This document shows, in pieces, positions 39,839 through 47,411 of a stretch of 47,411 bases of DNA. This DNA is from a virus, in the IMG/VR virus record IMGVR_UViG_3300046471_000230, positions 1 through 47,411 of that record; one strand, written 5' to 3'. A program made the translations under genes and the position numbers. Each line of letters starts with the position of its first letter. Position 1 is the first letter of the stretch. The notes under the pieces were generated by a model. That model searched no databases. It was not told where the DNA came from and worked only from the letters and a program-made list of their open reading frames with translations.

Positions 39839-41431
39839 ATGGGATTGCTCGATCAATACCTGCCGAACTGGCTTCCGGATGACCCTAACAAAAACGCGGC
39901 AGCGCGTCAGGGCCTGCTGGCTCTCGGCGCCACGATGCTCAATGCACGCGGCAACCTTGGCGAGAGCTTGGGCCAGGGCCTGCTGGCCGGCGCGGGCGGC
40001 TACAACGGCGCGCTGGCGCAGCAGGGGCAGCAGCAGTTGCGCGATGCGCAGTTGAAGCAAACCGGGCTCGAGAACCAGAAACTGCAAAGCGCGATGGACG
40101 AGCCAGCGCAACTGGCCGCCATCCTGGCTGGCAAGGGTCCGATCAGTGCCGGCGTTCCCGGTGGCGTGAAGCCGGTGTCGGCGCTGCCGCAGATCGGTGC
40201 GGCGCCAGCCCCGTCGTTCAATGCCGGCGCTGCGGCTGCACCAGCGCCGCAGGAGCAGGCCAGCGCACCACAGCAGGCGCCGGCAGCGCAGAGCCAGTAC
40301 GAGACGTACATGATGTACGGCGACCGCCTGACGCAGGCCGGAAAGCCTGCGGCCGCCAAGCAGTATTACGACATTGCCGAGAAGATGAAGCCGAAGATCA
40401 AAGAGCAACGCGTGCTGACGATCGACGGCCGACGCGTCATGGCCAACGTGTTCGAGGACGGCACAACGAAAATCGTTGACGGCTTCTCGCCCGACCAGGA
40501 AAAGCTGTCGTTCCAGAACACCGGCGGCGCGACCGTGGCACTAGACCCGTTCACGGGCAAGCCGGTCAACACGATCAAGAACAGCGTCAGCCCCGACGCA
40601 TCCCTGAGTGCGGAGACGGCGCGGCGTGGTCAGAATATGACGGCGGCCACGGCGGCGGCCGGCGACCAGGCGCCAATCAGTACCGGCGCCATCGACAACG
40701 CTGCGGCGCGCTACAACTTCGACGGCACGCTGCCGCCGATGGGCATGGGCAAGAATGCCGCGGCCGGGCGCTCGGCAATCCTGAACCGGGCCGCTGAAAT
40801 GAAGTCAGGCGTCGACCCAGAGCAGCAGCGCCGCGACCAGCTGGGCAACAAGAACGAAGTGGCCACGCAGGGCGCCGCCGGCCGGTCGTTCGCTACCGGC
40901 AAGGACGGGCAAGGCGTGCAGGCGGCCAACACAGCGCTCAATCACTTGGAAACGATTCGCACTCTGGCCGCTGCACAGAAAAGCGGCGACATGCGCGTGT
41001 TCAACCAGGCGGCGCGGGCGCTCGGCGCACAGTTCGGATCGGCGGCACCGACCAACCTGAATGCTGCGCTGATCATGGTGGCGCCGGAAGTGTCGAAGGC
41101 AGTCATCGGCGCCGGCGGCACCGGCCACGAACGCGATGAAGCGATCAAGGCGCTCAACCCGAACGGTTCGCCGGACCAAATTATTGGCGCCACGCACACG
41201 ATGCAGGAACTGTTCGGCGGCCGCCTGACGGAAGCGCGGCGCACGTACGAGCGCACGACGAAGAAAAAAGACTTCGATGAAGTCATGTTGTCGCCGGCGG
41301 CGCGCAAGGTCATCGGGGCAGCAACAACGCCCGTCAAGGACGTAAAAGACCTGCCGAAGGTGACCGGGCAATATTCGGACGCTGAAAAAGAAGCGCGCTA
41401 CCAGGCGTGGAAACGGAGCCAAGGAAAATGA
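39839..41431 (+). CDS. Ejection/internal virion protein
   Basis: 530 residues. MGLLDQYLPNWLPDDPN and QGLLALGATMLNARGNLGESL give a helical N-terminus. A Pro/Ala/Gln linker follows (residues 105-150). A predominantly helical C-terminal half contains QAANTALNHLETIRTLA and a LNAALIMVAPEVSKAVIGAGG segment. It lies in the block of internal proteins and overlaps the next gene by ATGA. I assign the class by position and composition. Confidence 0.6.
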   Translation: MGLLDQYLPNWLPDDPNKNAAARQGLLALGATMLNARGNLGESLGQGLLAGAGGYNGALAQQGQQQLRDAQLKQTGLENQKLQSAMDEPAQLAAILAGKGPISAGVPGGVKPVSALPQIGAAPAPSFNAGAAAAPAPQEQASAPQQAPAAQSQYETYMMYGDRLTQAGKPAAAKQYYDIAEKMKPKIKEQRVLTIDGRRVMANVFEDGTTKIVDGFSPDQEKLSFQNTGGATVALDPFTGKPVNTIKNSVSPDASLSAETARRGQNMTAATAAAGDQAPISTGAIDNAAARYNFDGTLPPMGMGKNAAAGRSAILNRAAEMKSGVDPEQQRRDQLGNKNEVATQGAAGRSFATGKDGQGVQAANTALNHLETIRTLAAAQKSGDMRVFNQAARALGAQFGSAAPTNLNAALIMVAPEVSKAVIGAGGTGHERDEAIKALNPNGSPDQIIGATHTMQELFGGRLTEARRTYERTTKKKDFDEVMLSPAARKVIGAATTPVKDVKDLPKVTGQYSDAEKEARYQAWKRSQGK

Positions 41432-43320
41432 GCGAACAAGAAGAATTTGAGTTCCGCGCGCGCGCCGAGGCAGAAGCTGCGCAGGCGAAAAAGGGCGAGC
41501 CCGGCTACGGCATGACGTTCGCCGGCTCGTTGGCCAAAGGCGTGCAGAACATCGCACTCACCGGCCCGAAGCTGCTTGGCAAAGGCCTTTCAGCGCTTGG
41601 CGACCTTACCTCTGGCGCCCCGTCCATTTCCAGCCTTGTCAGCGGCGATAAGCCAGCGTCAGCACTGGGCCGCGCCGGTAAGTGGGTGCAGGACACGGTA
41701 GGCGGCGCCAAGTCCGGATTGGTTGACGAGCTGGCACCGTACAAAGCGGCCAACCCGATGACCGCGCTCGCTGGCGAAACCGCTGGCGAAATTCTGGCCA
41801 CGGCGCCGGCTGGTGGCGCCATTGGCGGCGGCGTGAAGGCGCTTGCTTCCCTGCCCCGGCTGGCTGCTGCCGCGCCGAAGCTGGATGCGCTGGGAACTGC
41901 CATTGCCTCGGGCGGCATGCGCACCGGCGCCGGCCTGGCCAAGACTGCGCCGATCGGTGCACGCGCGGCAGACATGGCCACGCGCATGGCCGGTGGTGCG
42001 ATCAACGGCGGCGCAACTGGTGCACTGATCAATCCCGACCAGGCCGGCACGTCGGCACTGATCGGCGGCGCGCTGCCCCCGGCGCTTGTCGGCGTCGGTA
42101 AGGTCGCGCGTTACGCTGGCCGCACTGGTAAAGCGCTGGTGCAGCCGTTCACGGCAGCCGGCCAGAGCAACATTGCCGCCAAGGTGATCGACAAGTTTGG
42201 CGCTGGCGGGCCGATGGAAATCAACGCTGCGGAGCTGGTTCCCGGTTCGCTGCCTACCCTGGCAGAATCGACAGGTAACGCTGGCATCGCCGGCTTGCAG
42301 CGGGTGGCGCGCGATGTCAACCCGAACGGCTTTGCGCTGCGCGAGAAAGGCAATGCAGCCGCGCGCACGGCGGCATTTGATGACCTGGCCGGTGACGCCG
42401 CGCAACTTGAGTTTTACAGGGCATCACGGTCGCAGGCCGGCAAAGAGCTTTACGATGCCGCGCTGGATCGCGTGCCAGAGGCGACAACGCCCTACATGAA
42501 GGGCCTTGTTACGCAGCTTTTGAAACGCCCCTCGATCAACACGGCGACCAGGAAAGCGCAGGAGTGGGCTATCGAGCGCGGCGAAAAGCCGTACATGAAC
42601 GGCAGCATGCGCGGCCTTCACGACACAAAAACCGCACTTGATGACATGATCAACGAAGCGGTACTCAAGGGCCAAGGCGGGCACGCAAAGGCGCTGGAGG
42701 CCACGCAGGCGAAGCTGCTCAACGTTATGGAGAAGATGAGCCCCGAGTATGCCGAGGCGCGCGCGACCTACGCGGCCATGAGTCAGCCGGTCAATGCCAT
42801 GGAACATTTGCAAGGCATGCGCGTGACCGATGCCACGGGCAATATGACGCTCTCCAAGACAAAGAACGCGCTGGAGGCAATCGAGCGGCTGCGCGGGGCG
42901 CCAGGCATCCACCCTGCGAAATCGGTCACAGCAGAGCAATTGAAGAAGTTGGAAGCGATCCATGCCGACCTGTTGCGCCAAAATAATTTGTCGCTTGGGA
43001 AGTCGGCTGGTTCCAACACGTTCCAGAACATCGCTACCGATAACATCCTGGGAGAGGCGTTGCCCGGCAAGCTGGGCGCGCTGGCCATCGGGAAGATTGG
43101 GGGTGTCGCAGGGCAGGTTGGCAAGCTCGCATACAGCGGGCCAAATGCGGCGATCCGGAACCAGTTGGCCGACATGATGCTCGACCCTGAGCTGGCGCGC
43201 GCGGCGCTGAAGCGGTTGAACTCTAGTTCAGGTCCGTCAGCCTTGGACCGGTTCCTTGGCCAGCGGTCGATCCAGTCGCTTCCTCGCCTGGCTCCTGCGG
43301 CGACTCAGGACCGGAAGTAA
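41428..43320 (+). CDS. Large internal virion/ejection protein
   Basis: 630 residues from ATG 41428. The N-terminal third is Gly/Ala-rich with several hydrophobic helices (FAGSLAKGVQNIALTGPKLL, ATGALINPDQAGTSALIGGA). The rest is charged and helical, with AALDRVPEATTPYMKGLVTQ-like and MNGSMRGLHDTKTALDDMI segments. It would be the largest of the ejected proteins. The final 98 nt overlap an antisense small gene. Confidence 0.65.
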   Translation: MSEQEEFEFRARAEAEAAQAKKGEPGYGMTFAGSLAKGVQNIALTGPKLLGKGLSALGDLTSGAPSISSLVSGDKPASALGRAGKWVQDTVGGAKSGLVDELAPYKAANPMTALAGETAGEILATAPAGGAIGGGVKALASLPRLAAAAPKLDALGTAIASGGMRTGAGLAKTAPIGARAADMATRMAGGAINGGATGALINPDQAGTSALIGGALPPALVGVGKVARYAGRTGKALVQPFTAAGQSNIAAKVIDKFGAGGPMEINAAELVPGSLPTLAESTGNAGIAGLQRVARDVNPNGFALREKGNAAARTAAFDDLAGDAAQLEFYRASRSQAGKELYDAALDRVPEATTPYMKGLVTQLLKRPSINTATRKAQEWAIERGEKPYMNGSMRGLHDTKTALDDMINEAVLKGQGGHAKALEATQAKLLNVMEKMSPEYAEARATYAAMSQPVNAMEHLQGMRVTDATGNMTLSKTKNALEAIERLRGAPGIHPAKSVTAEQLKKLEAIHADLLRQNNLSLGKSAGSNTFQNIATDNILGEALPGKLGALAIGKIGGVAGQVGKLAYSGPNAAIRNQLADMMLDPELARAALKRLNSSSGPSALDRFLGQRSIQSLPRLAPAATQDRK

Positions 43321-43399
43321 AACCGACGATGAAATTGTAGGCGAAGGCGACGGCCAGCATGGCGCCGGCCTTGTACCACATGAAATTTTCCAGATCCAC
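43223..43399 (-). CDS. Antisense small membrane protein
   Basis: 58 residues from a GTG start at 43399 behind GGGGGA. One membrane helix (KAGAMLAVAFAYNFIVGFTSG, given as about residues 10-29) is followed by a Pro/Glu/Gly-rich tail. Third codon positions are mostly G or C, as in the phage genes. It is encoded against the surrounding late operon and shares its last 98 nt with the ejection protein gene. Similar small leftward genes near tail genes occur in related phages as I recall. Confidence 0.5.
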   Translation of the reverse strand: MDLENFMWYKAGAMLAVAFAYNFIVGFTSGPESPQEPGEEATGSTAGQGTGPRLTDLN

Positions 43400-43411
43400 T
43401 ATTCCCCCAAG

Positions 43412-43434
43412 GGCCTGCCACGTGCAGGCCTTTT
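43412..43434 (+). terminator. Intrinsic terminator after the ejection genes
   Basis: GGCCTGC (43412-43418) pairs with GCAGGCC (43424-43430) around a 5-nt loop, followed by TTTT. It separates the ejection block from the fibre genes, 22 nt before the fibre ATG. Confidence 0.7.
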
Positions 43435-43455
43435 CATTTCCTAAAGGGTAACATA

Positions 43456-44409
43456 ATGCCAGTCCCATCCACCATTTTGGACTTGACCAGCGTCCCGGCG
43501 ACCAACAGCCCGGCGGGCACTGAATCGGTCAAGGGCACGATCGACGACTACATCCGCGCGCATGCCGCGTTCATCCGCAATATCTACGACCAGGTTCTCG
43601 GTCCCACGGTCGTCCTCGCATCAGCCCCGACGGTAAATATCGGGTTTGCGGCGTCGCAGAATATCTATATCTCTGGCAGCGCCACGATCACAGCATTCGA
43701 CAATTATGCAGAGGGCACGTTGCGCTGGGTGGTATTCGGCGGCACGTCGGTGCTTACGCACAATGGCGTCAGCCTGGCGCTCCCCGGCGGCGCGAACATC
43801 ATCACGACCCCGGGCGATGCAGCGCTGTTCAAGAGCCTTGGCAACGGAAATTGGCACTGCATCAGCTACAACCGTTTCGGGCTGCGCTTCCCTTCTTCGG
43901 GGACGGTACTTTCGGACTCCACGGCGGTGACGATCGCGCAGGGCGGCACAGGGTCGGTTACAGCGGCGGCAGCCTTGACAGCACTTGGCGCGCTGCCATT
44001 GGCCGGCGGCCAGATGACCGGCAACCTGCGCATGGCGAACAACACCGGGCTCTTTTTCAAGGACAGCGCGGGGAATCTGCGGCAGGTATTCGTTTATTCA
44101 GCTGATGACAACATCTACTTGAGTATGGGACCTGGCGGATTTTTCCGACTGCAGAACGCGCAGGCAACAGCAACAATTTTTGCGGTGGACAACAACGGTA
44201 CGACATCGCAGGCCGGGCGCGCAAATGCGGCAGGCTCGACCGTTGCCAACGGCACCGCGGCAACACCTGCATTTGGCTTTGCAGATGAGGCCGGAATGGG
44301 CTTCTATCGCATCGGCCCCGGTCAGTTGGGCATTTCCGTGGGCGGCGTTCAGGTGGGCAAATTCACCAGCGCCGGGTTTGAAACCATCAACGTGACACAG
44401 ACGACATGA
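43456..44409 (+). CDS. Tail fibre protein
   Basis: 317 residues with AAAGGGTAA before the ATG. The N-terminal domain (TNSPAGTESVKGTIDDYIRA then HAAFIRNIYD) is the conserved fibre-attachment helix of phages, followed by beta-rich repeats including GGTGSVTAAAALTALGALPL and GGQMTGNLRMANNTG, both common in fibre shafts. The C-terminus is Gly/Asn-rich. It most likely mediates receptor contact. Confidence 0.75.
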   Translation: MPVPSTILDLTSVPATNSPAGTESVKGTIDDYIRAHAAFIRNIYDQVLGPTVVLASAPTVNIGFAASQNIYISGSATITAFDNYAEGTLRWVVFGGTSVLTHNGVSLALPGGANIITTPGDAALFKSLGNGNWHCISYNRFGLRFPSSGTVLSDSTAVTIAQGGTGSVTAAAALTALGALPLAGGQMTGNLRMANNTGLFFKDSAGNLRQVFVYSADDNIYLSMGPGGFFRLQNAQATATIFAVDNNGTTSQAGRANAAGSTVANGTAATPAFGFADEAGMGFYRIGPGQLGISVGGVQVGKFTSAGFETINVTQTT

Positions 44410-45533
44410 TTCCGACCACTGGAAATATTTCCCTCGCCGATGTGCGTAACGAGCTTCGGCTGGTCAACGTCGGTAGGCCGCAAATAATCAGCTTGGGCGA
44501 TGCCGACGTGCGAGCCCTGGCTGGCATCCCATCCGGCCCGATTAGCCTCGGCAGCTTGCGCGGCAAGAGTTCATACACACCAATGACCGTTTCAAGCTTC
44601 AACGGGTCCAATGCCGCAGACACGATCAGCGGCGCCGGTGCTGCCACGTGCTATCCGTCCGTGTCGGTGGCGGGCGGCTCGGGTGGGTTCACGTACCTGT
44701 GGGCATTCACCAGCAATCCAGGCGGCAGCACGCTGGGTAACGCGACCAGCGCGACCTGCTCGGTTTCACACGCCTATGCGCAGAATGAGGCGGGGTCAGC
44801 CGCGGCAACGCTGCAGTGCACTGTCAGCGACAACACCGGCCACAGCGTCACGAAGACGGGGATCAGCGCGGCGCTGAGCTGGTACACGACGTACACACCG
44901 ATGACGGTATCGAGCGCCAACGGGTCAAGCGCAGGCGACTCGACAACCGCCGGCGGCTCCGTGACGTGCAACCCTTCCGTGTCTGTGGTGAATGGATCCG
45001 GCGGGTACACGTACCAGTGGTCGTTCACCTACAACCCGTTTGCGTGCGTACTGAGCAGCTCAACCGGCGCAACCTGTGCGGTCACAACGACCTACGGCCT
45101 GAATGCCAACGGTTCGGCCAGCGCCACGCTGCAATGCGCCGTCACCGACAGCACCGGGCACGTCGTGACCAAGACCAGCATCACAGCGGCGCTCAGCTGG
45201 TCCAGCACGTACACGCCGATGACCGTGACTGGAGTCGATGGTTACGGGCAGTACGACTCATCGGCTGTTGCGGGTACCGCTACTTGCAGCCCGTATGTGT
45301 CGGTGACCGGAGGTTCGGGCGGCTACACGTACGCATGGTCGTTCACCAGCAACCCGAACACGTGCACGCTGTCTGGTTCAACGGTCGCCGGTTGCTCAGT
45401 TTCCCGGGCATACAGTCGCAACTCCAACGGATCAGCATCCGCTGTTTTGCAATGCGTGGTGACCGACAACACGGGGCACACCGTCACCCAAACAGGCATT
45501 AACTCGCTCCTTGAGTGGAGCAACAACGCGTAA
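44406..45533 (+). CDS. Tail protein with three Ig-like repeats
   Basis: 375 residues. An N-terminal module (ISLADVRNELRL then ISLGDADVRALAGI) is typical of small phage tip proteins. From residue 57 three near-identical 106-residue units start YTPMTV, each containing SGGYTYxWSF-type cores, two or more conserved Cys and a TLQCTVSDNTGH-like strand. These look like PKD/Ig-like beta-sandwiches. Such domains weakly bind carbohydrate or the host surface. Its start overlaps the fibre stop (ATGA). Confidence 0.7.
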   Translation: MIPTTGNISLADVRNELRLVNVGRPQIISLGDADVRALAGIPSGPISLGSLRGKSSYTPMTVSSFNGSNAADTISGAGAATCYPSVSVAGGSGGFTYLWAFTSNPGGSTLGNATSATCSVSHAYAQNEAGSAAATLQCTVSDNTGHSVTKTGISAALSWYTTYTPMTVSSANGSSAGDSTTAGGSVTCNPSVSVVNGSGGYTYQWSFTYNPFACVLSSSTGATCAVTTTYGLNANGSASATLQCAVTDSTGHVVTKTSITAALSWSSTYTPMTVTGVDGYGQYDSSAVAGTATCSPYVSVTGGSGGYTYAWSFTSNPNTCTLSGSTVAGCSVSRAYSRNSNGSASAVLQCVVTDNTGHTVTQTGINSLLEWSNNA

Positions 45534-45540
45534 TACCCAT

Positions 45541-45567
45541 GGCCGGCGATAGACCGGCCTTTTTTTC
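45541..45567 (+). terminator. Intrinsic terminator before the lysis cassette
   Basis: GGCCGG (45541-45546) pairs with CCGGCC (45554-45559) around a 7-nt loop, followed by seven T residues. It lies between the tail genes and the lysis genes. Confidence 0.8.
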
Positions 45568-45586
45568 GTCCACCTGAAAGTGACAA

Positions 45587-45868
45587 ATGCCTACACCACA
45601 ACCACGTATTGTTGATCTCAAATTGACGCTCCCCTGGCTTATTTCCGGCGCCGCCACCGCCCTGCTGTTCATGGCCACACTCGGCTGGAACGCATCCACT
45701 CAATCGGGCAAGCTCGACACCCTGATTGCCGCCAACATGAAACTCGAGAAGCGTTTCGACGATCGCGACGTGCGGCTCGACACGATGCGCGACCGCATGT
45801 ACGCCACCGAGCGCGTCACCGACACGATTTCGATCCGACTGACCGCACTTGAGGGGGCGCGCAAATGA
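45587..45868 (+). CDS. Small membrane protein of the lysis cassette
   Basis: 93 residues. One membrane helix (about residues 14-34, LPWLISGAATALLFMATLGW) is followed by a charged coiled-coil region (MKLEKRFDDRDVRLDTMRDR). The N-in, C-out layout fits a small holin, an accessory factor or an inner-membrane spanin; no lipobox or Rz-like partner is seen. Its stop overlaps the lysozyme ATG. Confidence 0.65.
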   Translation: MPTPQPRIVDLKLTLPWLISGAATALLFMATLGWNASTQSGKLDTLIAANMKLEKRFDDRDVRLDTMRDRMYATERVTDTISIRLTALEGARK

Positions 45869-46287
45869 ACCGCGTTGCCCTCTCCGCGCAGCTTCGTATT
45901 GACGAAGGCGTGCGCAACAAGCTGTACCTGGACACCGCCACGCCGCCGAAATGGACCGGTGGCGTCGGCCGCAACTTCTCCGACCGCCCGATGTCGCCCG
46001 CGCTGATCCAGTTCATGCTCGACGAGGACATTGACCTGTGCGTCGACGAGCTCGACCGCAACGCGCCGTGGTGGAAGTCGCTGAACGATGCGCGCGGCAA
46101 TGCCCTGCTGAACATGTGCTTCAACCTTGGCTGGCCGCGCCTGGCCGGCTTCAAGCAGTTCCTGGCCGCGCTCCAGGCCGGTCGCTACGACATGGCCGCG
46201 ACAGAAATGCTCGACAGCCTGTGGGCAAAACAAGTCGGCGCGCGCGCGGTGCGCCTCGCCAAAATCATGCGTGAAGGAGTTTTGTGA
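45865..46287 (+). CDS. GH24 T4-type phage lysozyme (endolysin)
   Basis: 140 residues. RIDEGVRNKLYLDT at 11-24 supplies the catalytic Glu14, with Asp23 nine residues later as in T4 lysozyme. KWTGGVGRNFSDRP and the ALLNMCFNLGWPRLAGFKQF helix complete the family pattern. It hydrolyses peptidoglycan at lysis. There is no signal peptide, so release depends on the holin encoded next. Confidence 0.88.
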   Translation: MNRVALSAQLRIDEGVRNKLYLDTATPPKWTGGVGRNFSDRPMSPALIQFMLDEDIDLCVDELDRNAPWWKSLNDARGNALLNMCFNLGWPRLAGFKQFLAALQAGRYDMAATEMLDSLWAKQVGARAVRLAKIMREGVL

Positions 46288-46709
46288 TGGCGCTCGATCC
46301 CGTAACAGCAATGCTCGACATCGGCGGCAAGGTCATCGACCGCCTGTTCCCGGACCCGTCGCAAGCGGCCACCGCCAAGCTCGAACTGATCCGGCTGCAG
46401 CAAACCGGCGAGCTGGCGCAACTGTCGGCCAGCCTGGACATCGCCAAGGGCCAGCTGGCCATTAATCAGGCCGAGGCGTCCAGCACGTCGCTGTTCGTCG
46501 CTGGCCCGCGCCCGTTCATCATGTGGGTGTGCGGCTTCGCGTTCGCCTACAAGTTCATCTTGGCGCCGGCTGCCGCCTTCGCGCTGACCGCGTTCGGGCA
46601 CCCAATCACGCTGCCGGTGCTGGATTTCACGGAAATGTCCACCGTGCTGATGGGCCTGCTGGGGCTTGGTGGATTGAGAACTGTGGAAAAAATTCGAGGT
46701 GTTGCTTAA
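46287..46709 (+). CDS. Three-TM holin (3TMs family)
   Basis: 140 residues from ATG 46287, chosen because AAGGAG lies 7 nt upstream; GTG 46284 is an alternative. A cytoplasmic amphipathic N-terminus is followed by hydrophobic segments FIMWVCGFAFAYKFILAPAA, FALTAFG and STVLMGLLGLGGL. The GPRPFIMWVCG motif is typical of the 3TMs holin family found in phages and gene transfer agents. It permeabilises the inner membrane for the lysozyme. Confidence 0.8.
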   Translation: MALDPVTAMLDIGGKVIDRLFPDPSQAATAKLELIRLQQTGELAQLSASLDIAKGQLAINQAEASSTSLFVAGPRPFIMWVCGFAFAYKFILAPAAAFALTAFGHPITLPVLDFTEMSTVLMGLLGLGGLRTVEKIRGVA

Positions 46710-47176
46710 GCATCACGCGAAAACGCACCATGTATTTCACTGGCCGCCGCGAGGTAAGCATGCGATGCAGCCAGTGGATCATGGAAATATCCCAGTGACT
46801 TCACGACTCCGTTCTTCCTTATTTTTGCAATGTATTTCCCGGAATGCTTATGCCAGCTTACGCCTTTGTAGCCTGACGTATTGTTTTTTAGCATGTGTCG
46901 ATTTGCTCCGTTGTCTGACCGGTTGCACGGGCGCAAGTTACATCGTCTATTGTCGGCGCGGTTCATATTCACATGGTCTACAAACACACCCCTGCCGGAT
47001 TCGAGCCCGAGGATAGCGCGGTGCATAAGGATCAGGGTTCTTCCGCCGCCATCTCTCGGGGTATTCCGAACCGCATATCCATCGATATGAGCATGCCATT
47101 TAAATGCTGAGACAAGATCGTAATCTTCGTCATCAACATAAGCAACGAGGCCTCGCGACAGTGGGATCTCTTTCAT
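46706..47176 (-). CDS. HNH homing endonuclease with AP2 domain
   Basis: 156 residues. The HNH core is LMHRAILGLESGRGVFVDHV then NMNRADNRRCNLR (residues 50-83). The C-terminal AP2 DNA-binding domain is SGYKGVSWHKHSGKYIAKI with SLGYFHDPLAASHAYLAAA. This pairing marks free-standing selfish homing genes of phages. It is encoded against the late operon and its end touches the stop of the holin gene. Lower GC than its surroundings supports recent insertion. Confidence 0.88.
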   Translation of the reverse strand: MKEIPLSRGLVAYVDDEDYDLVSAFKWHAHIDGYAVRNTPRDGGGRTLILMHRAILGLESGRGVFVDHVNMNRADNRRCNLRPCNRSDNGANRHMLKNNTSGYKGVSWHKHSGKYIAKIRKNGVVKSLGYFHDPLAASHAYLAAASEIHGAFSRDA

Positions 47177-47234
47177 ATATCTCCAATCGAAAGAACCATA
47201 CTACCATGACTTTTCACCTTCAAACAAAGGGCGC

Positions 47235-47411
47235 ATGATGGAAATCCACGCAATCCAGGGTGACAAGATCACCCACGTTCTCACCACGCACCGAACCGAG
47301 AAGGACGACGGCCCGGTGCACCTCGTCAGCGCGGCCAAGGTGGCCTACTGGCAGACGCTGGAAGTGGATTACGAGGCGCTGCTGGAGAAGCTTGAGGGGG
47401 CCGAAAAGTAG
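47235..47411 (+). CDS. Small phage hypothetical protein, end of window
   Basis: 58 residues from ATG 47235 (a second ATG follows directly), with AAAGGG upstream. The sequence is acidic and helical at the end (TLEVDYEALLEKLEG). It follows the homing endonuclease on the opposite strand. The stop is the last codon of the window. No family is recognised. Confidence 0.5.
   Translation: MMEIHAIQGDKITHVLTTHRTEKDDGPVHLVSAAKVAYWQTLEVDYEALLEKLEGAEK

Noticed and set aside
39200-40408. Leftward open frame of 402 codons in the ejection-protein region
   Set aside because: Cys/Arg-rich shadow of Ala/Gly/Gln-rich genes on the plus strand.

Overview
The window looks like GC-rich proteobacterial chromosome, most likely a betaproteobacterium of the Burkholderiales (perhaps Oxalobacteraceae; this is inference from codon use, gene families and GC content, with no 16S or other marker in view). 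It holds a mobile-element junction: a smaller replicon-like element on the left (1 to about 5.9 kb), a two-gene cargo operon and a tRNA-Arg(UCU) gene (6.1-7.5 kb), and then a long podovirus-type prophage that starts with its integrase at 7.6 kb and runs to the right edge of the window.

Left element. A Rha-type regulator gene lies at the left edge. An AT-rich palindromic control region and a good sigma70 promoter follow, then a rightward cassette of small unknown proteins, a ribbon-helix-helix-like protein, a superfamily-3-like helicase without a primase domain, an array of 11-bp iteron-like repeats, a probable PD-(D/E)XK nuclease, and a serine recombinase whose promoter is embedded in inverted TGGCTCA repeats. 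An intrinsic terminator closes the unit at 5.88 kb. Between it and the tRNA sits a leftward pair: a three-helix membrane protein and a HEPN-like all-alpha protein (possible defence or toxin cargo).

Phage early region (7.6-23.8 kb). Leftward genes: integrase (GTG start), a DUF4224 excisionase-like protein, Lar-like and Ead/Ea22-like accessory genes, a second leftward block with an ERF single-strand annealing protein and a YqaJ-type exonuclease, and an S24-type repressor. Rightward genes from 18.3 kb: Cro-like protein, DUF1376 replication protein, DnaB-like helicase, NinG and a small protein in the late-regulator position. Matching operator motifs (sharing ATATGCGTA) lie at a pL-like and a pR-like promoter. 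A separate ribbon-helix-helix gene at 12.6 kb has three 35-bp-spaced operator-like repeats and looks leaderless.

Phage late region (23.9-47.4 kb). A structured leader bracketed by two intrinsic terminators precedes the terminase genes. Then come portal, a cassette that includes an Asp-box beta-propeller protein, scaffold, DUF5309 capsid protein, an SGNH-esterase tail protein, an SU10-type adaptor, a nozzle protein, four large internal/ejection-type proteins (one with two families of tandem repeats), tail fibre, an Ig-like triple-repeat protein, a lysis cassette (small membrane protein, GH24 lysozyme, three-TM holin) and an HNH-AP2 homing endonuclease. No tape measure, tail tube or sheath gene is present, so the particle should be short-tailed. 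The right attachment site is not visible in the window.
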